Below, piece after piece: positions 25,225 to 33,566 of a DNA stretch of 36,555 nucleotides; positions within the stretch are counted from its first letter, which is position 1; each line of letters begins with the position of its first letter. Origin of the DNA: CAYURR01 sp964446745 (GTDB taxonomy: Bacteria > Bacillota > Clostridia > Lachnospirales > WQUN01). The translations under genes and the position numbers were made by a program. The DNA is taken from positions 1 to 36,555 of the forward strand of contig CAYURR010000007.1 of assembly GCA_964446745.1 (NCBI GenBank), given 5' to 3'. The notes under the pieces were generated by a model. It saw nothing but the letters and a program-made list of their open reading frames with translations. It was not told the DNA's origin and did no database searches.

Positions 25225-26119
25225 AGGCTTTGTGCCGGCAAATAAAGATGCCGTTGAAGTATACAGAAAATACAAGGACTACAGCCTGCTTCAGGAAATG
25301 AGCGCTACTATCATTGCCTCATGGTCATTTATATATAACGGGGTCTGCAAAGAAATAGATCATAATCTTTTAAGCGTATTCTTTTATCCGGATCGACCGG
25401 TGTACTGGACTATACATAGGGGTACGGCATCCTCAATGTCACTTCAAGATATCGTAGACTACATATACCGATTAAGTGTCGAGGCGGGACTTCCATATTT
25501 AAAAATAAAGATGATTGACGAGCATTTTCTTAATGAATACCATTCGATTCAGGGATACGACATTGAATGCAGCTATATCCGTGATGACAGTGAATATTTT
25601 TATAAAACGTCTGATGTAATTGAAACGGCTGGGAAGATAAACGAGAACAAAAGACGTGTAATAAAAACAGTAACGCGAAATGAAAATGTTTCGGTTATTA
25701 ACATGACAAATGAAAACAAACATATATGTTTAGATATTGAACATATATGGTGTAGGGGCCGAGATTGCGACAAATGTGATATCTATTCCGGCTGCGAACA
25801 AAAGGCAATGGAAATCATGGTAGATTTATTTGACGAGGAACGATATAAGGGACTGTTTCTATGTGAGGATAATACACCGATAGGCTACTGTATAGCCGAG
25901 GAAATAAACAATGATCTCTGGTATGTATACTTTGGTAAGGCAAATATGACAAACGGCTTTCCTTTTTTGATGTATACAATGGCCAGAGATTATTTTAATC
26001 ATGTAATAGAGTTAAACCTAAACGAGGATATGGGTAAACCGGGCTTGCGTTATAACAAAACCAATTTTAGTACACATAGATTAAGTAATAAGCACATTTG
26101 TGTTTACAGAAAGAGGTAA
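25193..26119 (+). CDS. DUF2156-like (phosphatidylglycerol lysyltransferase C-terminal-like) protein with a four-Cys cluster
   Basis: 308 aa soluble protein. The C-terminal half (YVYFGKANMTNGFPFLMYTM ... LNEDMGKPGLRYNKTNF) resembles the acyltransferase-fold DUF2156 domain, related to aminoacyl-phosphatidylglycerol synthases but without their membrane part. A distinct cysteine set, C187-x4-C192-x2-C195-x5-C201, may bind zinc or iron-sulfur. The GTG start at 25193 has AAAGGATGGG upstream and overlaps the antiporter gene by 32 bp. Substrate is unknown. It directly precedes the sensor-MFS gene, so a role connected with that system is possible but unproven. Confidence 0.65.
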   Translation: MNALREWFLNKGFVPANKDAVEVYRKYKDYSLLQEMSATIIASWSFIYNGVCKEIDHNLLSVFFYPDRPVYWTIHRGTASSMSLQDIVDYIYRLSVEAGLPYLKIKMIDEHFLNEYHSIQGYDIECSYIRDDSEYFYKTSDVIETAGKINENKRRVIKTVTRNENVSVINMTNENKHICLDIEHIWCRGRDCDKCDIYSGCEQKAMEIMVDLFDEERYKGLFLCEDNTPIGYCIAEEINNDLWYVYFGKANMTNGFPFLMYTMARDYFNHVIELNLNEDMGKPGLRYNKTNFSTHRLSNKHICVYRKR

Positions 26120-26123
26120 TAAG

Positions 26124-29036
26124 TTGAAATTAGCAGCTTCAATCATGGTAATCTTGGCAGCGATTGTAATGTTATTCATTGGTGATTTTTCACTCACTCC
26201 GTGGGTTACATCGTTTCAGGTTAATTATCCGACATACTCGTCTATCTTCAATAGCAGCAATGCTCAACAACACACATATATCATACAAAATTCAGAAAAA
26301 GAAATATTAAAGCTTGATCAAAACCATGTGGTTGTGGGGCATATTAAATCAAATAACAACAGTGCAAAGGGATTTAATACAGCTAAAGCGGTAGCGCAGG
26401 ACATGGATGGTAATGCCTACGTTTTAGATGCCAACTTTGGTGGCTCTATGGAGCGAAGTAAGGAACGTATACTAAAATACTCGCCTTCAGGTAAGCTCCT
26501 TGGGGTTGTATATGAATATGATTATACAAATGACAGCTATATCTTAACAAAAGGTAAGCTTACTGGATTGACATATAAAAACCGAAATATTTATTTTGTC
26601 AGGACAGACAATAACGGCTTCTTTTTAGAAAAACTGGATACGGAAAATATGGATAAAGGGGCGATAACTGTTGAGGAATATCTCTTTAAGGACGCCTTCT
26701 TTGACATTACATATTTTGATATAAATGTAGATAAAGAGCTATTAACCTTTGCCACAAAGGCAGGGGATATATTTCAATATAACTTTAGAGCAGAGCAAAC
26801 GATATATATACAAAACACGGAAGTAACCTTACCGTGGTGTGCGATGTCAACTGATAATGGTACCATTTTTTACTCTGATATAATATCAAATGATATTGTA
26901 AAATATTCGGATGGTAAAAAAGAATTGTTATATAAAATATCAGAGGACGAAAGCGCGTGTTATCGCTTAACCTCTTTTGATGATAAATTGATAGCAACTG
27001 CAAATGACGCAGTTTATATTATTAACCCTAATGGTGGCGATGCCGTTAAGCTTTTCGAATATTATTTTAGTAATAAGACGAATGCCTTTCGATGGATAAT
27101 ATTTGTTTTAAGTATATTTGCAGTGATTGCTTTTGGCTATATCTTAGTTTATGTTGCAAAAATATCAAGAAGTGATGCTGTTAGCGATACGTTAAAGATG
27201 AGCTTGATGGTTGGTATGTGCATAGCGTTCGGAGCAATTATCTCCTCTGTGTTAATACTGGATAACTCTAACGAGCAGTTTCACGAGAAAACATATAATG
27301 AACTGGAAAATATATCACGAATAATGGCCTCCAGTATAGATATGGACGTGCTGCTCGGCTTCACCGGTCCAGCTGACTATACAAGCAAAGAATATAAAGA
27401 CTTTGTAAATGGTCTGCGCGAGGCAATGCATACAATGGATTTTGAGGGCGAACGCATCTATCAAGCCATATGGATGCTTAAAGACGGGGTTGTATATATG
27501 ATGTACGACGCTGAAAATTCCGTAGGACCTTATTACCCGTTTGATGTATACGATGATGATAGCTATTATATGCAGGCTGTTAACTCAAAGGATTACGTTC
27601 ACATAACTAACAAAACCAACGAGGGTTCATGGCTTTTTACTTGCGGACCCATATTTTATGATGGTGATGCGATGGTCCTTATCGAAACAGGCTATGACAT
27701 GCTCGCCATAGAGAAACAAACCAAGGAGACGGTCACTCAAATCACTCTGATCGTAGCTACTGCCGCTGTTGCAATACTATTCTGTATGGTGGAGTTTATA
27801 CTTATATCAAACACCTACAGACGTAATCGCGATAAGACAGACATGGGAAAGACGTTTTATCCGGAGCTATTGCGGCCGATATCTTTTTTAATGTTTGTAA
27901 TATATAACCTATCTACGGCATTTTTGCCCATGTACGCAATCAGCCTATACAAACCTATATTATCATTACCCCGCGAGCTTATTGTTACGTTTCCTATTTC
28001 TGCGGATGTTATATTTGCTGCGATAGCATTATTTTTATCACCTACGCTGCTTAAAAAATATGGTGTGCCGCGAATATCAATTGTTTCATTAGTAATGACT
28101 GTGTTTGGAAATATATTATGTTTCCTAGCAAATGATATTATTATGCTTACCGTAGCCTATATTTTTATTGGCTTCTCAGGGGGCACACTCATACTTGTGA
28201 TCAGTACAATAATCGCGAGCCAAAAGAATGACAATGATATAAGCAGCGGATTTGCAAACTATAATGCCTCATATCTGTCCGGTATGAATGTGGGTATAGT
28301 ATTTGGTGCAATAATTGCCCAGTTTTTTCACTACAGAACGGTGTACCTGTATTCGACTGTAATTGCTGTAGTCTTATTTGTTATCTATGTGTTTTTATTA
28401 AAGTCAAATATAGCAGGGCATATGTTTAATGTGGCTGTTGATTCAGAGAAAGAAGCTAACAGAACATCACTGATTAGATTTGTATTTAATCGCAAGGTAT
28501 TCGGCTTACTCTTTCTTGTGCTTGTACCATATACAGTCTGTTTAGGCTTTACAACTTATTTTATGCCGATATTTGGTACTGAAAACGGGCTCTCGGAATC
28601 GAATGTCGGACAATTGTTCTTGATTAACGGGTTGTTTTCTATTCTTTTAGGAACGACGCTATGTGATCTCATTTCAAAAAGGATGTCTCAGAAAAATATT
28701 ATGCTGCTTTCAATCGCGCTAAATATCATTTCTCTGGTGGTTTTTTCGCTTGAGCCGACAATCCCGTTCTTGATTATCACGGTGGTATTGATGGGTATTG
28801 CCATTACCTTTGCTGCAACTGCATTGCAAACACATTTTTCCGCGCTCATCGCCAAAACCAATGCATCTACAACCAAGGCTATGAGCATATATAGTGCGGT
28901 GGAAAACCTGTCCATAGCCGTGGGTCCGATTGTATTTAGTTACATATTAATGAGTGGGGTAGGCTTAGGTGTTCAGATGCTTTGTGGAGTAGTATGTGCT
29001 TGTATGATCCTATACTTGTTTATTGGAAAGGAATAG
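26124..29036 (+). CDS. Sensor-transporter fusion: propeller-like and Cache-like ectodomains plus MFS
   Basis: 970 aa from a TTG at 26124 with AAAGAGG 8-14 bp upstream; a GTG at 26100 lies inside the previous gene and is less likely. Order: TM1 (about 3-20); an extracytoplasmic repeat region rich in NAYVLD/NIYFVR-type strands, probably a beta-propeller (about 30-315); TM2 (322-345); TM3 (359-381); a Cache/PDC-like ectodomain (about 382-538); TM4 (540-565); then a 12-TM MFS carrier (584-970). The first 565 residues match the next gene's product in layout and locally in sequence (for example NELENI/NELNLA, ADYTSKEYKDFV/ADFGSERYNRFV). It is probably a ligand-gated transporter or transporter-like receptor. 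Substrate is unknown. Confidence 0.8.
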   Translation: MKLAASIMVILAAIVMLFIGDFSLTPWVTSFQVNYPTYSSIFNSSNAQQHTYIIQNSEKEILKLDQNHVVVGHIKSNNNSAKGFNTAKAVAQDMDGNAYVLDANFGGSMERSKERILKYSPSGKLLGVVYEYDYTNDSYILTKGKLTGLTYKNRNIYFVRTDNNGFFLEKLDTENMDKGAITVEEYLFKDAFFDITYFDINVDKELLTFATKAGDIFQYNFRAEQTIYIQNTEVTLPWCAMSTDNGTIFYSDIISNDIVKYSDGKKELLYKISEDESACYRLTSFDDKLIATANDAVYIINPNGGDAVKLFEYYFSNKTNAFRWIIFVLSIFAVIAFGYILVYVAKISRSDAVSDTLKMSLMVGMCIAFGAIISSVLILDNSNEQFHEKTYNELENISRIMASSIDMDVLLGFTGPADYTSKEYKDFVNGLREAMHTMDFEGERIYQAIWMLKDGVVYMMYDAENSVGPYYPFDVYDDDSYYMQAVNSKDYVHITNKTNEGSWLFTCGPIFYDGDAMVLIETGYDMLAIEKQTKETVTQITLIVATAAVAILFCMVEFILISNTYRRNRDKTDMGKTFYPELLRPISFLMFVIYNLSTAFLPMYAISLYKPILSLPRELIVTFPISADVIFAAIALFLSPTLLKKYGVPRISIVSLVMTVFGNILCFLANDIIMLTVAYIFIGFSGGTLILVISTIIASQKNDNDISSGFANYNASYLSGMNVGIVFGAIIAQFFHYRTVYLYSTVIAVVLFVIYVFLLKSNIAGHMFNVAVDSEKEANRTSLIRFVFNRKVFGLLFLVLVPYTVCLGFTTYFMPIFGTENGLSESNVGQLFLINGLFSILLGTTLCDLISKRMSQKNIMLLSIALNIISLVVFSLEPTIPFLIITVVLMGIAITFAATALQTHFSALIAKTNASTTKAMSIYSAVENLSIAVGPIVFSYILMSGVGLGVQMLCGVVCACMILYLFIGKE

Positions 29037-29038
29037 AT

Positions 29039-31795
29039 ATGTTTAACAAAGATAAAATTCTGTGTTTATGTGGGTTCACTGTTTTTATCGTTTGTCTTAC
29101 TATTTGCCTTTTAAACTTGAAAACGGTAAAGAAGCCCTTTCTCCAGCAAAAAACAGATATCGTTGTTGCATCGGTTGCTAAATATCAAGCGGATGGAAAT
29201 ATATATGTCATTGACAAGGGCTCATTTAGGGTCATATGCATGGATACGGCTGGCAATATAAATTACACAATAGATATAGATATGATGGAGGAATACACCA
29301 GGTTTTATGATATGGTGGCTGATAGGAATGGTAATCTGTATCTGTATATGATGGAAGCGGAGCGCGACGCCCTTTATACAAAAAAGGATACCATAAGAAG
29401 GTATGATAACACCGGTAAATATATTGAAGATATAGCGGTGTTTGATTATTCGGCTGAAAAACCTGAGGACAGGCCTCACATATTTGCTCGATTTGGCGGG
29501 CTGAAGATTGTCGATGACAAATTGCTTTACGTAAAAATAAATGAAGATAATGCTGAGATATTTGAATACAACATATTAAATGGTATTACAAATAGTAAGA
29601 TTGTCTTGAAGGGCAGCTCGAATTATGAGATTGCGCAATTAGTTGCAAAAGATTTAGACAACTACATATTCACAACAAGGAGCGGTGAGATCAATGAGGT
29701 AATAGCCGGAGCCAACCCTACAACGAGGGCAAGCTTTAGTTTTGATCAGACAGACGGCGGCTTTATCCCGTGGTATTTGGATTATGGAATGGATGACTAC
29801 ATATTATTTTGCGATATGTTTTCAAATATTATTTATTCCGTTGATATAAACGGAGAGCTCGAGAAACCCATGCCGACAGAGTTCTTTCGAAATTTTTATG
29901 ACGAAGGGCGCTGTCCGTCATTTACAAATTTCGGGTTTGCAGACGGTGGTTTTGCCGGTGTGTTTAGTGATGTTGTTTGGTTTTATAACGGTAAAATGTT
30001 TTCTTCATACGACACACTTAATATACCTGCGAAAGAAAAATACTTTGTCTTTTTTATACATTTAACAGTCGTGTTAGGCATAATGGCGTTTTTGTTTGGC
30101 CTGTACAAATTATATGTTTCGGTTCTAGACAGGCGTGTTTCTCTTTTTGTGAAACAGACAATTGTTCTGCTTCCTATTAGCATTATAGCAACTATAATTC
30201 TATTTAACACCGTATTTGGGTATATGTCTAAGCAGATAGAAAAGGAAATATTTAATGAGCTAAATCTGGCTGCGTCGATCGGTGTTGAACAATTAGACGG
30301 GGATATGATCGAAGGCATTACAAGTACAGCGGATTTTGGTTCTGAAAGATATAACAGATTTGTATCATCATTAAAGAATATCTTAAATGATAATAAGGAC
30401 GACTGGAACAAGCTTTATTATTCGGCTGTATATAAAATGGTGGGAGACATACAATGTTTTGTGTATATGTCTAACGACAGTAGTAATTTATTCCGCCCAT
30501 ATGGTTTCCTAGACGAAAACAGTGATGAAAAACGCTTGTTGGATGAGGGTATACCCTTTTCTGCTGTTTCAAACTATGTTGATGGTATATGGGCTTTTGC
30601 AAATGTACCTATATATAATAGCAAGGGTAATATCGTAGCCATATTTGAAATCGGTGTGGATCTTTTAAATTATCAAATACAAAACGACATCCTGTTTAAA
30701 AAGGTAGTATCGATCGGGGTGATAGTGACATTGGTTCTGTTGATTGCCATTATGGCTGTTACATATCTAATCGTTGGGGCTATGGCTTCACTTAAAAAGA
30801 CCATTGTTTCTATTTCAGGCGGTGATTACAATGTGCGTACAAAGTATTTGGCTAAAGACGAGCTTGGGGACGTGGGACGTGGACTTAACTTTATGGCTGA
30901 AAAGCTGCAGGCCCAGCTTCGTTACATCAGTGAACTGAATGAGTCGACCATTCGCTTTGTTCCGTGGCAATTCATGGAGCAGCTTGGCGTAAATGATATT
31001 ACTAAGCTAAAGTTAGGGGATAACGTTCAGAAAAACTATACCACACTGTTCTGTGATATAAGGGCATTTTCGATCAACTCAGAAATGATGACATCAAAAC
31101 AGAATTTTCACTTTGTAAATGAGGTTTTGGGTATAGCCGGACCTATAGTGAGGGAAAATAACGGATTTGTAGATAAATATTTAGGCGATGCGATTATGGC
31201 ATTATTTAGTGATGCGAATGACGCTATGCGTGCAGGTATTGAGTTGTATAAAAAATTGATATTGGACGATGAAACGCGAGTGATGATAGGCAATGACGGG
31301 ATAAATGTGGGTATAGGGCTTCACACGGGCTCTGTAATGATGGGTATCGTAGGAGAGAACGAACGCCTATCCAGCACCGTTATCTCAAACAGCGTTAACA
31401 TGGCTTCGCGTGTTGAATCCCTGACAAAACAAACAAAGTCTGGGATGTTGATCACACGTGATACAATGAATGAGCTTGTTGATGCCGAAGTAAATTTTTC
31501 TTACCGGTTTATTGGTATGATACAGGTCGCAGGGGTCAATGAGGTAAAGGGCATGTTTGATATCTTAGACGCACTACCTCCGGCTATAAAAGAAAAAAGA
31601 CTGCAAACAAAAGAACTGTTTGAGTCCGGAATACGAATGTATCATATGAAAGAATATGCTACCGCGGCACAAATATTTCAAGAAGTTTTAGATATTGATA
31701 ACGGGGATATATGCGCACAGAACTGTCTGAATGAGGCAAAAAAACATATTGAGCAACCACATCTGACGAGTGTGTTTGTTTTTGATAAAAAGTAG
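29039..31795 (+). CDS. Transmembrane sensor class III adenylate cyclase (propeller, Cache-like, HAMP, cyclase, TPR-like)
   Basis: 918 aa from the ATG at 29039, which has GGAAAGGA upstream; a start at 28982 would lie inside the previous gene. Order: TM1 (6-27), propeller-like ectodomain, TM2 (335-358), TM3 (374-395), Cache/PDC-like ectodomain (about 396-545), TM4 (556-580), HAMP (about 580-632), class III cyclase (about 665-850), TPR-like C-terminus (about 855-905). Metal ligands are Asp673 (FCDIRAFS) and Asp717 (YLGDAIMAL). Lys713 and Thr780 fit adenine selection, and Asn787 and Arg791 complete the site, so cAMP is the predicted product. It follows the sensor-MFS gene after 2 bp. All key residues are present, so it should be active. 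Confidence 0.9.
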   Translation: MFNKDKILCLCGFTVFIVCLTICLLNLKTVKKPFLQQKTDIVVASVAKYQADGNIYVIDKGSFRVICMDTAGNINYTIDIDMMEEYTRFYDMVADRNGNLYLYMMEAERDALYTKKDTIRRYDNTGKYIEDIAVFDYSAEKPEDRPHIFARFGGLKIVDDKLLYVKINEDNAEIFEYNILNGITNSKIVLKGSSNYEIAQLVAKDLDNYIFTTRSGEINEVIAGANPTTRASFSFDQTDGGFIPWYLDYGMDDYILFCDMFSNIIYSVDINGELEKPMPTEFFRNFYDEGRCPSFTNFGFADGGFAGVFSDVVWFYNGKMFSSYDTLNIPAKEKYFVFFIHLTVVLGIMAFLFGLYKLYVSVLDRRVSLFVKQTIVLLPISIIATIILFNTVFGYMSKQIEKEIFNELNLAASIGVEQLDGDMIEGITSTADFGSERYNRFVSSLKNILNDNKDDWNKLYYSAVYKMVGDIQCFVYMSNDSSNLFRPYGFLDENSDEKRLLDEGIPFSAVSNYVDGIWAFANVPIYNSKGNIVAIFEIGVDLLNYQIQNDILFKKVVSIGVIVTLVLLIAIMAVTYLIVGAMASLKKTIVSISGGDYNVRTKYLAKDELGDVGRGLNFMAEKLQAQLRYISELNESTIRFVPWQFMEQLGVNDITKLKLGDNVQKNYTTLFCDIRAFSINSEMMTSKQNFHFVNEVLGIAGPIVRENNGFVDKYLGDAIMALFSDANDAMRAGIELYKKLILDDETRVMIGNDGINVGIGLHTGSVMMGIVGENERLSSTVISNSVNMASRVESLTKQTKSGMLITRDTMNELVDAEVNFSYRFIGMIQVAGVNEVKGMFDILDALPPAIKEKRLQTKELFESGIRMYHMKEYATAAQIFQEVLDIDNGDICAQNCLNEAKKHIEQPHLTSVFVFDKK

Positions 31796-31827
31796 GCTGT
31801 ACTGACTGCGCAGACAGGGTTGGGGAT

Positions 31828-32268
31828 ATGGCAGATAATTTCCTGAAATATTGGTTTGGTGGATTTGATAAATTTATACAGAGCATAGGCCTGAACGATA
31901 GGGAGAGACTATTCGAGGAATGTGGTAAATCCTGCTAGGATTCATATACTAAACAAATATACATTAATGCATATAAGACCTCAAACGATTTGGCAGGTTT
32001 TTTTGCGAAATTGAAAGAGGCGTTTCCAGAGGTAAGCTTTAATGTTATAGATGAACATCAAATCGAGCTCAGATATAATTTCTGCGCATGTGATTTGGTC
32101 AAGAATAAATACATAACGAACCCCATGTTGTGCGAATGCTCCCGCCAGAGCTTAATATATAATTGGGGTAGCGTTTTCGGTCATGACAATGTTCAGGTTC
32201 AATTGCATCAGTCTATACTAAAAGGGGATGATTGCTGCAGATTTTTAATCAGCTTAAGTAGGGTGTAA
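31828..32268 (+). pseudogene. Small Cys-rich protein gene interrupted by an in-frame TAG
   Basis: A single frame runs from ATG 31828 to TAA 32266-32268 (146 codons plus stop) with one TAG at codon 37 (31936-31938), right after CGKSC. Upstream residues read MADNFLKYWFGGFDKFIQ; downstream residues include ELRYNFCACDL, NPMLCECSRQSL and GDDCCRFLISL. Both parts look like one coding sequence. The end resembles the Cys-containing C-terminus of V4R/ATC-hydrolase-like small-molecule-binding proteins. It is 32 bp after the cyclase and probably on the same mRNA. Likely a nonsense-mutated gene, or a base error; UAG read-through is possible but other genes here stop at TAG. A restart at a downstream TTG (31990) could give 92 aa. 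Confidence 0.6.
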
Positions 32269-32311
32269 TTAATATTGATGTAACACCGATGGCTCTGTGT
32301 AAATAATTAAT

Positions 32312-32357
32312 AAGGGGTTGCGGCAGAGAATTTATTCTGTAGCAACCCCTTGTTTTT
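32312..32357 (+). terminator. Terminator of the tex-cyclase operon
   Basis: AAGGGGTTGC (32312-32321) pairs with GCAACCCCTT (32342-32351), followed by GTTTTTA. It lies in the gap between the convergent small Cys-rich gene and the M42 peptidase gene. Confidence 0.85.
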
Positions 32358-32358
32358 A

Positions 32359-33396
32359 TCATTTCAAATAATTTATCAGAAGCTCCAGCGTGTTCACGAG
32401 CCCGTCAATGTGTGTGCGTTCATAACCATGGGAGGCATATACCCCAGGGCCGATCAGCCCGTGTTTGAAATCGTAACCCGCGCGTAGCGAGGCCTCTACG
32501 TCAGAGCCATAGAACGGATATACATCCACAGCGTAATCGATATTAAATTTCTTGGCGGTCTCAATCAACGCGGTGGTGAGTTCGTAGTTGTACGCGCCGC
32601 CGCTGTCTTTTGCGCATATCGAGACCTGCTTTTCGGTACAGGCTACTGTATCGCCCACACAGCCCATATCTACCGCTATGGCCTCGACTACATCGTCCGG
32701 GATGCCGCTCGAGCCGCCGTGGCCGATTTCCTCGTAGACCGTGAAGCATATGTAAACCTTACGGGCCGGCTTGACCTTACCCTCGGATATAAGCCTTGCG
32801 AGCATCAATAGGCAGGCCGCGGAGGCCTTATCGTCTAGGAAACGGCTTTTGACGTATCCGCTTTTGGTGACAGTAAAACGCGGATTCACGAGTGCAAAGT
32901 CACCGTTCTGTATGCCCAATGCCTTTACATCGTCAGCGGATTTAACCTCCTCGTCCAAAACGACCTCGATGTTATCGGAAAATTTGCGCTCGTCGTTGAG
33001 CCTCGGGTTCACGTGAGAGCTCGCGTTTGCGACCTGTATCGTACCATCGTACTCTCTGCCGTCGCGCGTTACGACCTTTACATGCTCGGTCTCTACGTTA
33101 TTGGGGTTCAGTCCGCCCACGGGTGACAGCATCAGTCGCCCGTTTCCCTTGATCTGCTGGATGACCGCGCCGAGCGTATCTACATGCGCAAACAGCATAA
33201 TCGGATTTTCGTTGCCGGGCTCACCCTCGGATATGCAGGCCGAAACCCCTCCCTTAATCTGGTTCTTCGGCTCGAAACCGAGGGACTTCAACGTTTCGTT
33301 TAGATAATTGATTACATTCTGACAATATCCGCTTGGGCTGTCGATGGAGATAAGCTCCGAAAGCGTCTTGACTAACTCATTTTGATATTCCTTCAT
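32359..33396 (-). CDS. M42-family metallo-aminopeptidase
   Basis: 345 aa cytoplasmic peptidase of the M42 (PepA/FrvX-like) family, which forms large tetrahedral assemblies and trims peptides. Metal and catalytic residues are visible: HVDT (His71, Asp73), RFLDDKAS (Asp188/189), TVYEEIGHGG (Glu222 general base, Glu223 ligand), and VDMG; the last His lies in ASHGYERTH near the C-terminus. AAGGGAG precedes the ATG. Monocistronic, convergent with the cyclase operon and divergent from lacI. M42 members differ in preferred N-terminal residue, and this cannot be told here. Confidence 0.93.
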   Translation of the reverse strand: MKEYQNELVKTLSELISIDSPSGYCQNVINYLNETLKSLGFEPKNQIKGGVSACISEGEPGNENPIMLFAHVDTLGAVIQQIKGNGRLMLSPVGGLNPNNVETEHVKVVTRDGREYDGTIQVANASSHVNPRLNDERKFSDNIEVVLDEEVKSADDVKALGIQNGDFALVNPRFTVTKSGYVKSRFLDDKASAACLLMLARLISEGKVKPARKVYICFTVYEEIGHGGSSGIPDDVVEAIAVDMGCVGDTVACTEKQVSICAKDSGGAYNYELTTALIETAKKFNIDYAVDVYPFYGSDVEASLRAGYDFKHGLIGPGVYASHGYERTHIDGLVNTLELLINYLK

Positions 33397-33430
33397 GGCA
33401 CGGCTCCCTTATGTAAGATTAGGTAATAGA

Positions 33431-33458
33431 ATTTTATCACGTCGCATTCTTTAGTCAA
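33431..33458 (-). promoter_or_regulatory. Promoter of the M42 peptidase gene
   Basis: On the - strand TTGACT (33458-33453), 16 bp, TAAAAT (33436-33431), about 35 bp before the ATG. Confidence 0.55.
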
Positions 33459-33489
33459 GGGGACGCTGGAAATGTTGCTAAAATATATC

Positions 33490-33518
33490 TTTACATGCTA
33501 ATAATGTTATGGTAAATT
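33490..33518 (+). promoter_or_regulatory. lacI-type gene promoter
   Basis: TTTACA (33490-33495), 17 bp, TAAATT (33513-33518). The predicted start falls at the operator palindrome just downstream, which fits autorepression. Confidence 0.5.
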
Positions 33519-33526
33519 ATTCCCAC

Positions 33527-33538
33527 AAAAACGTTTTT
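33527..33538 (+). promoter_or_regulatory. LacI-family operator 1
   Basis: The palindrome AAAAACGTTTTT with central CG is the classic LacI/GalR-family half-site layout. It overlaps the expected transcription start of the regulator gene. The 13-mer AAAACGTTTTTGA recurs at 34624-34636. Confidence 0.7.
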
Positions 33539-33566
33539 GACTTTTGTAGTGTAGGTGGTTATATAT

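Noticed and set aside
28982..29038. Upstream start for the cyclase inside the sensor-MFS gene
   Set aside because: It overlaps 55 bp of a clear coding end, and the ATG at 29039 has a good ribosome binding site and a normal TM start.
31936..31938. Genome-wide TAG reassignment or certain pyrrolysine
   Set aside because: Other genes in the same operon end at TAG, the gene is not a methylamine methyltransferase, and no pyl genes are visible. Kept only as an open possibility.
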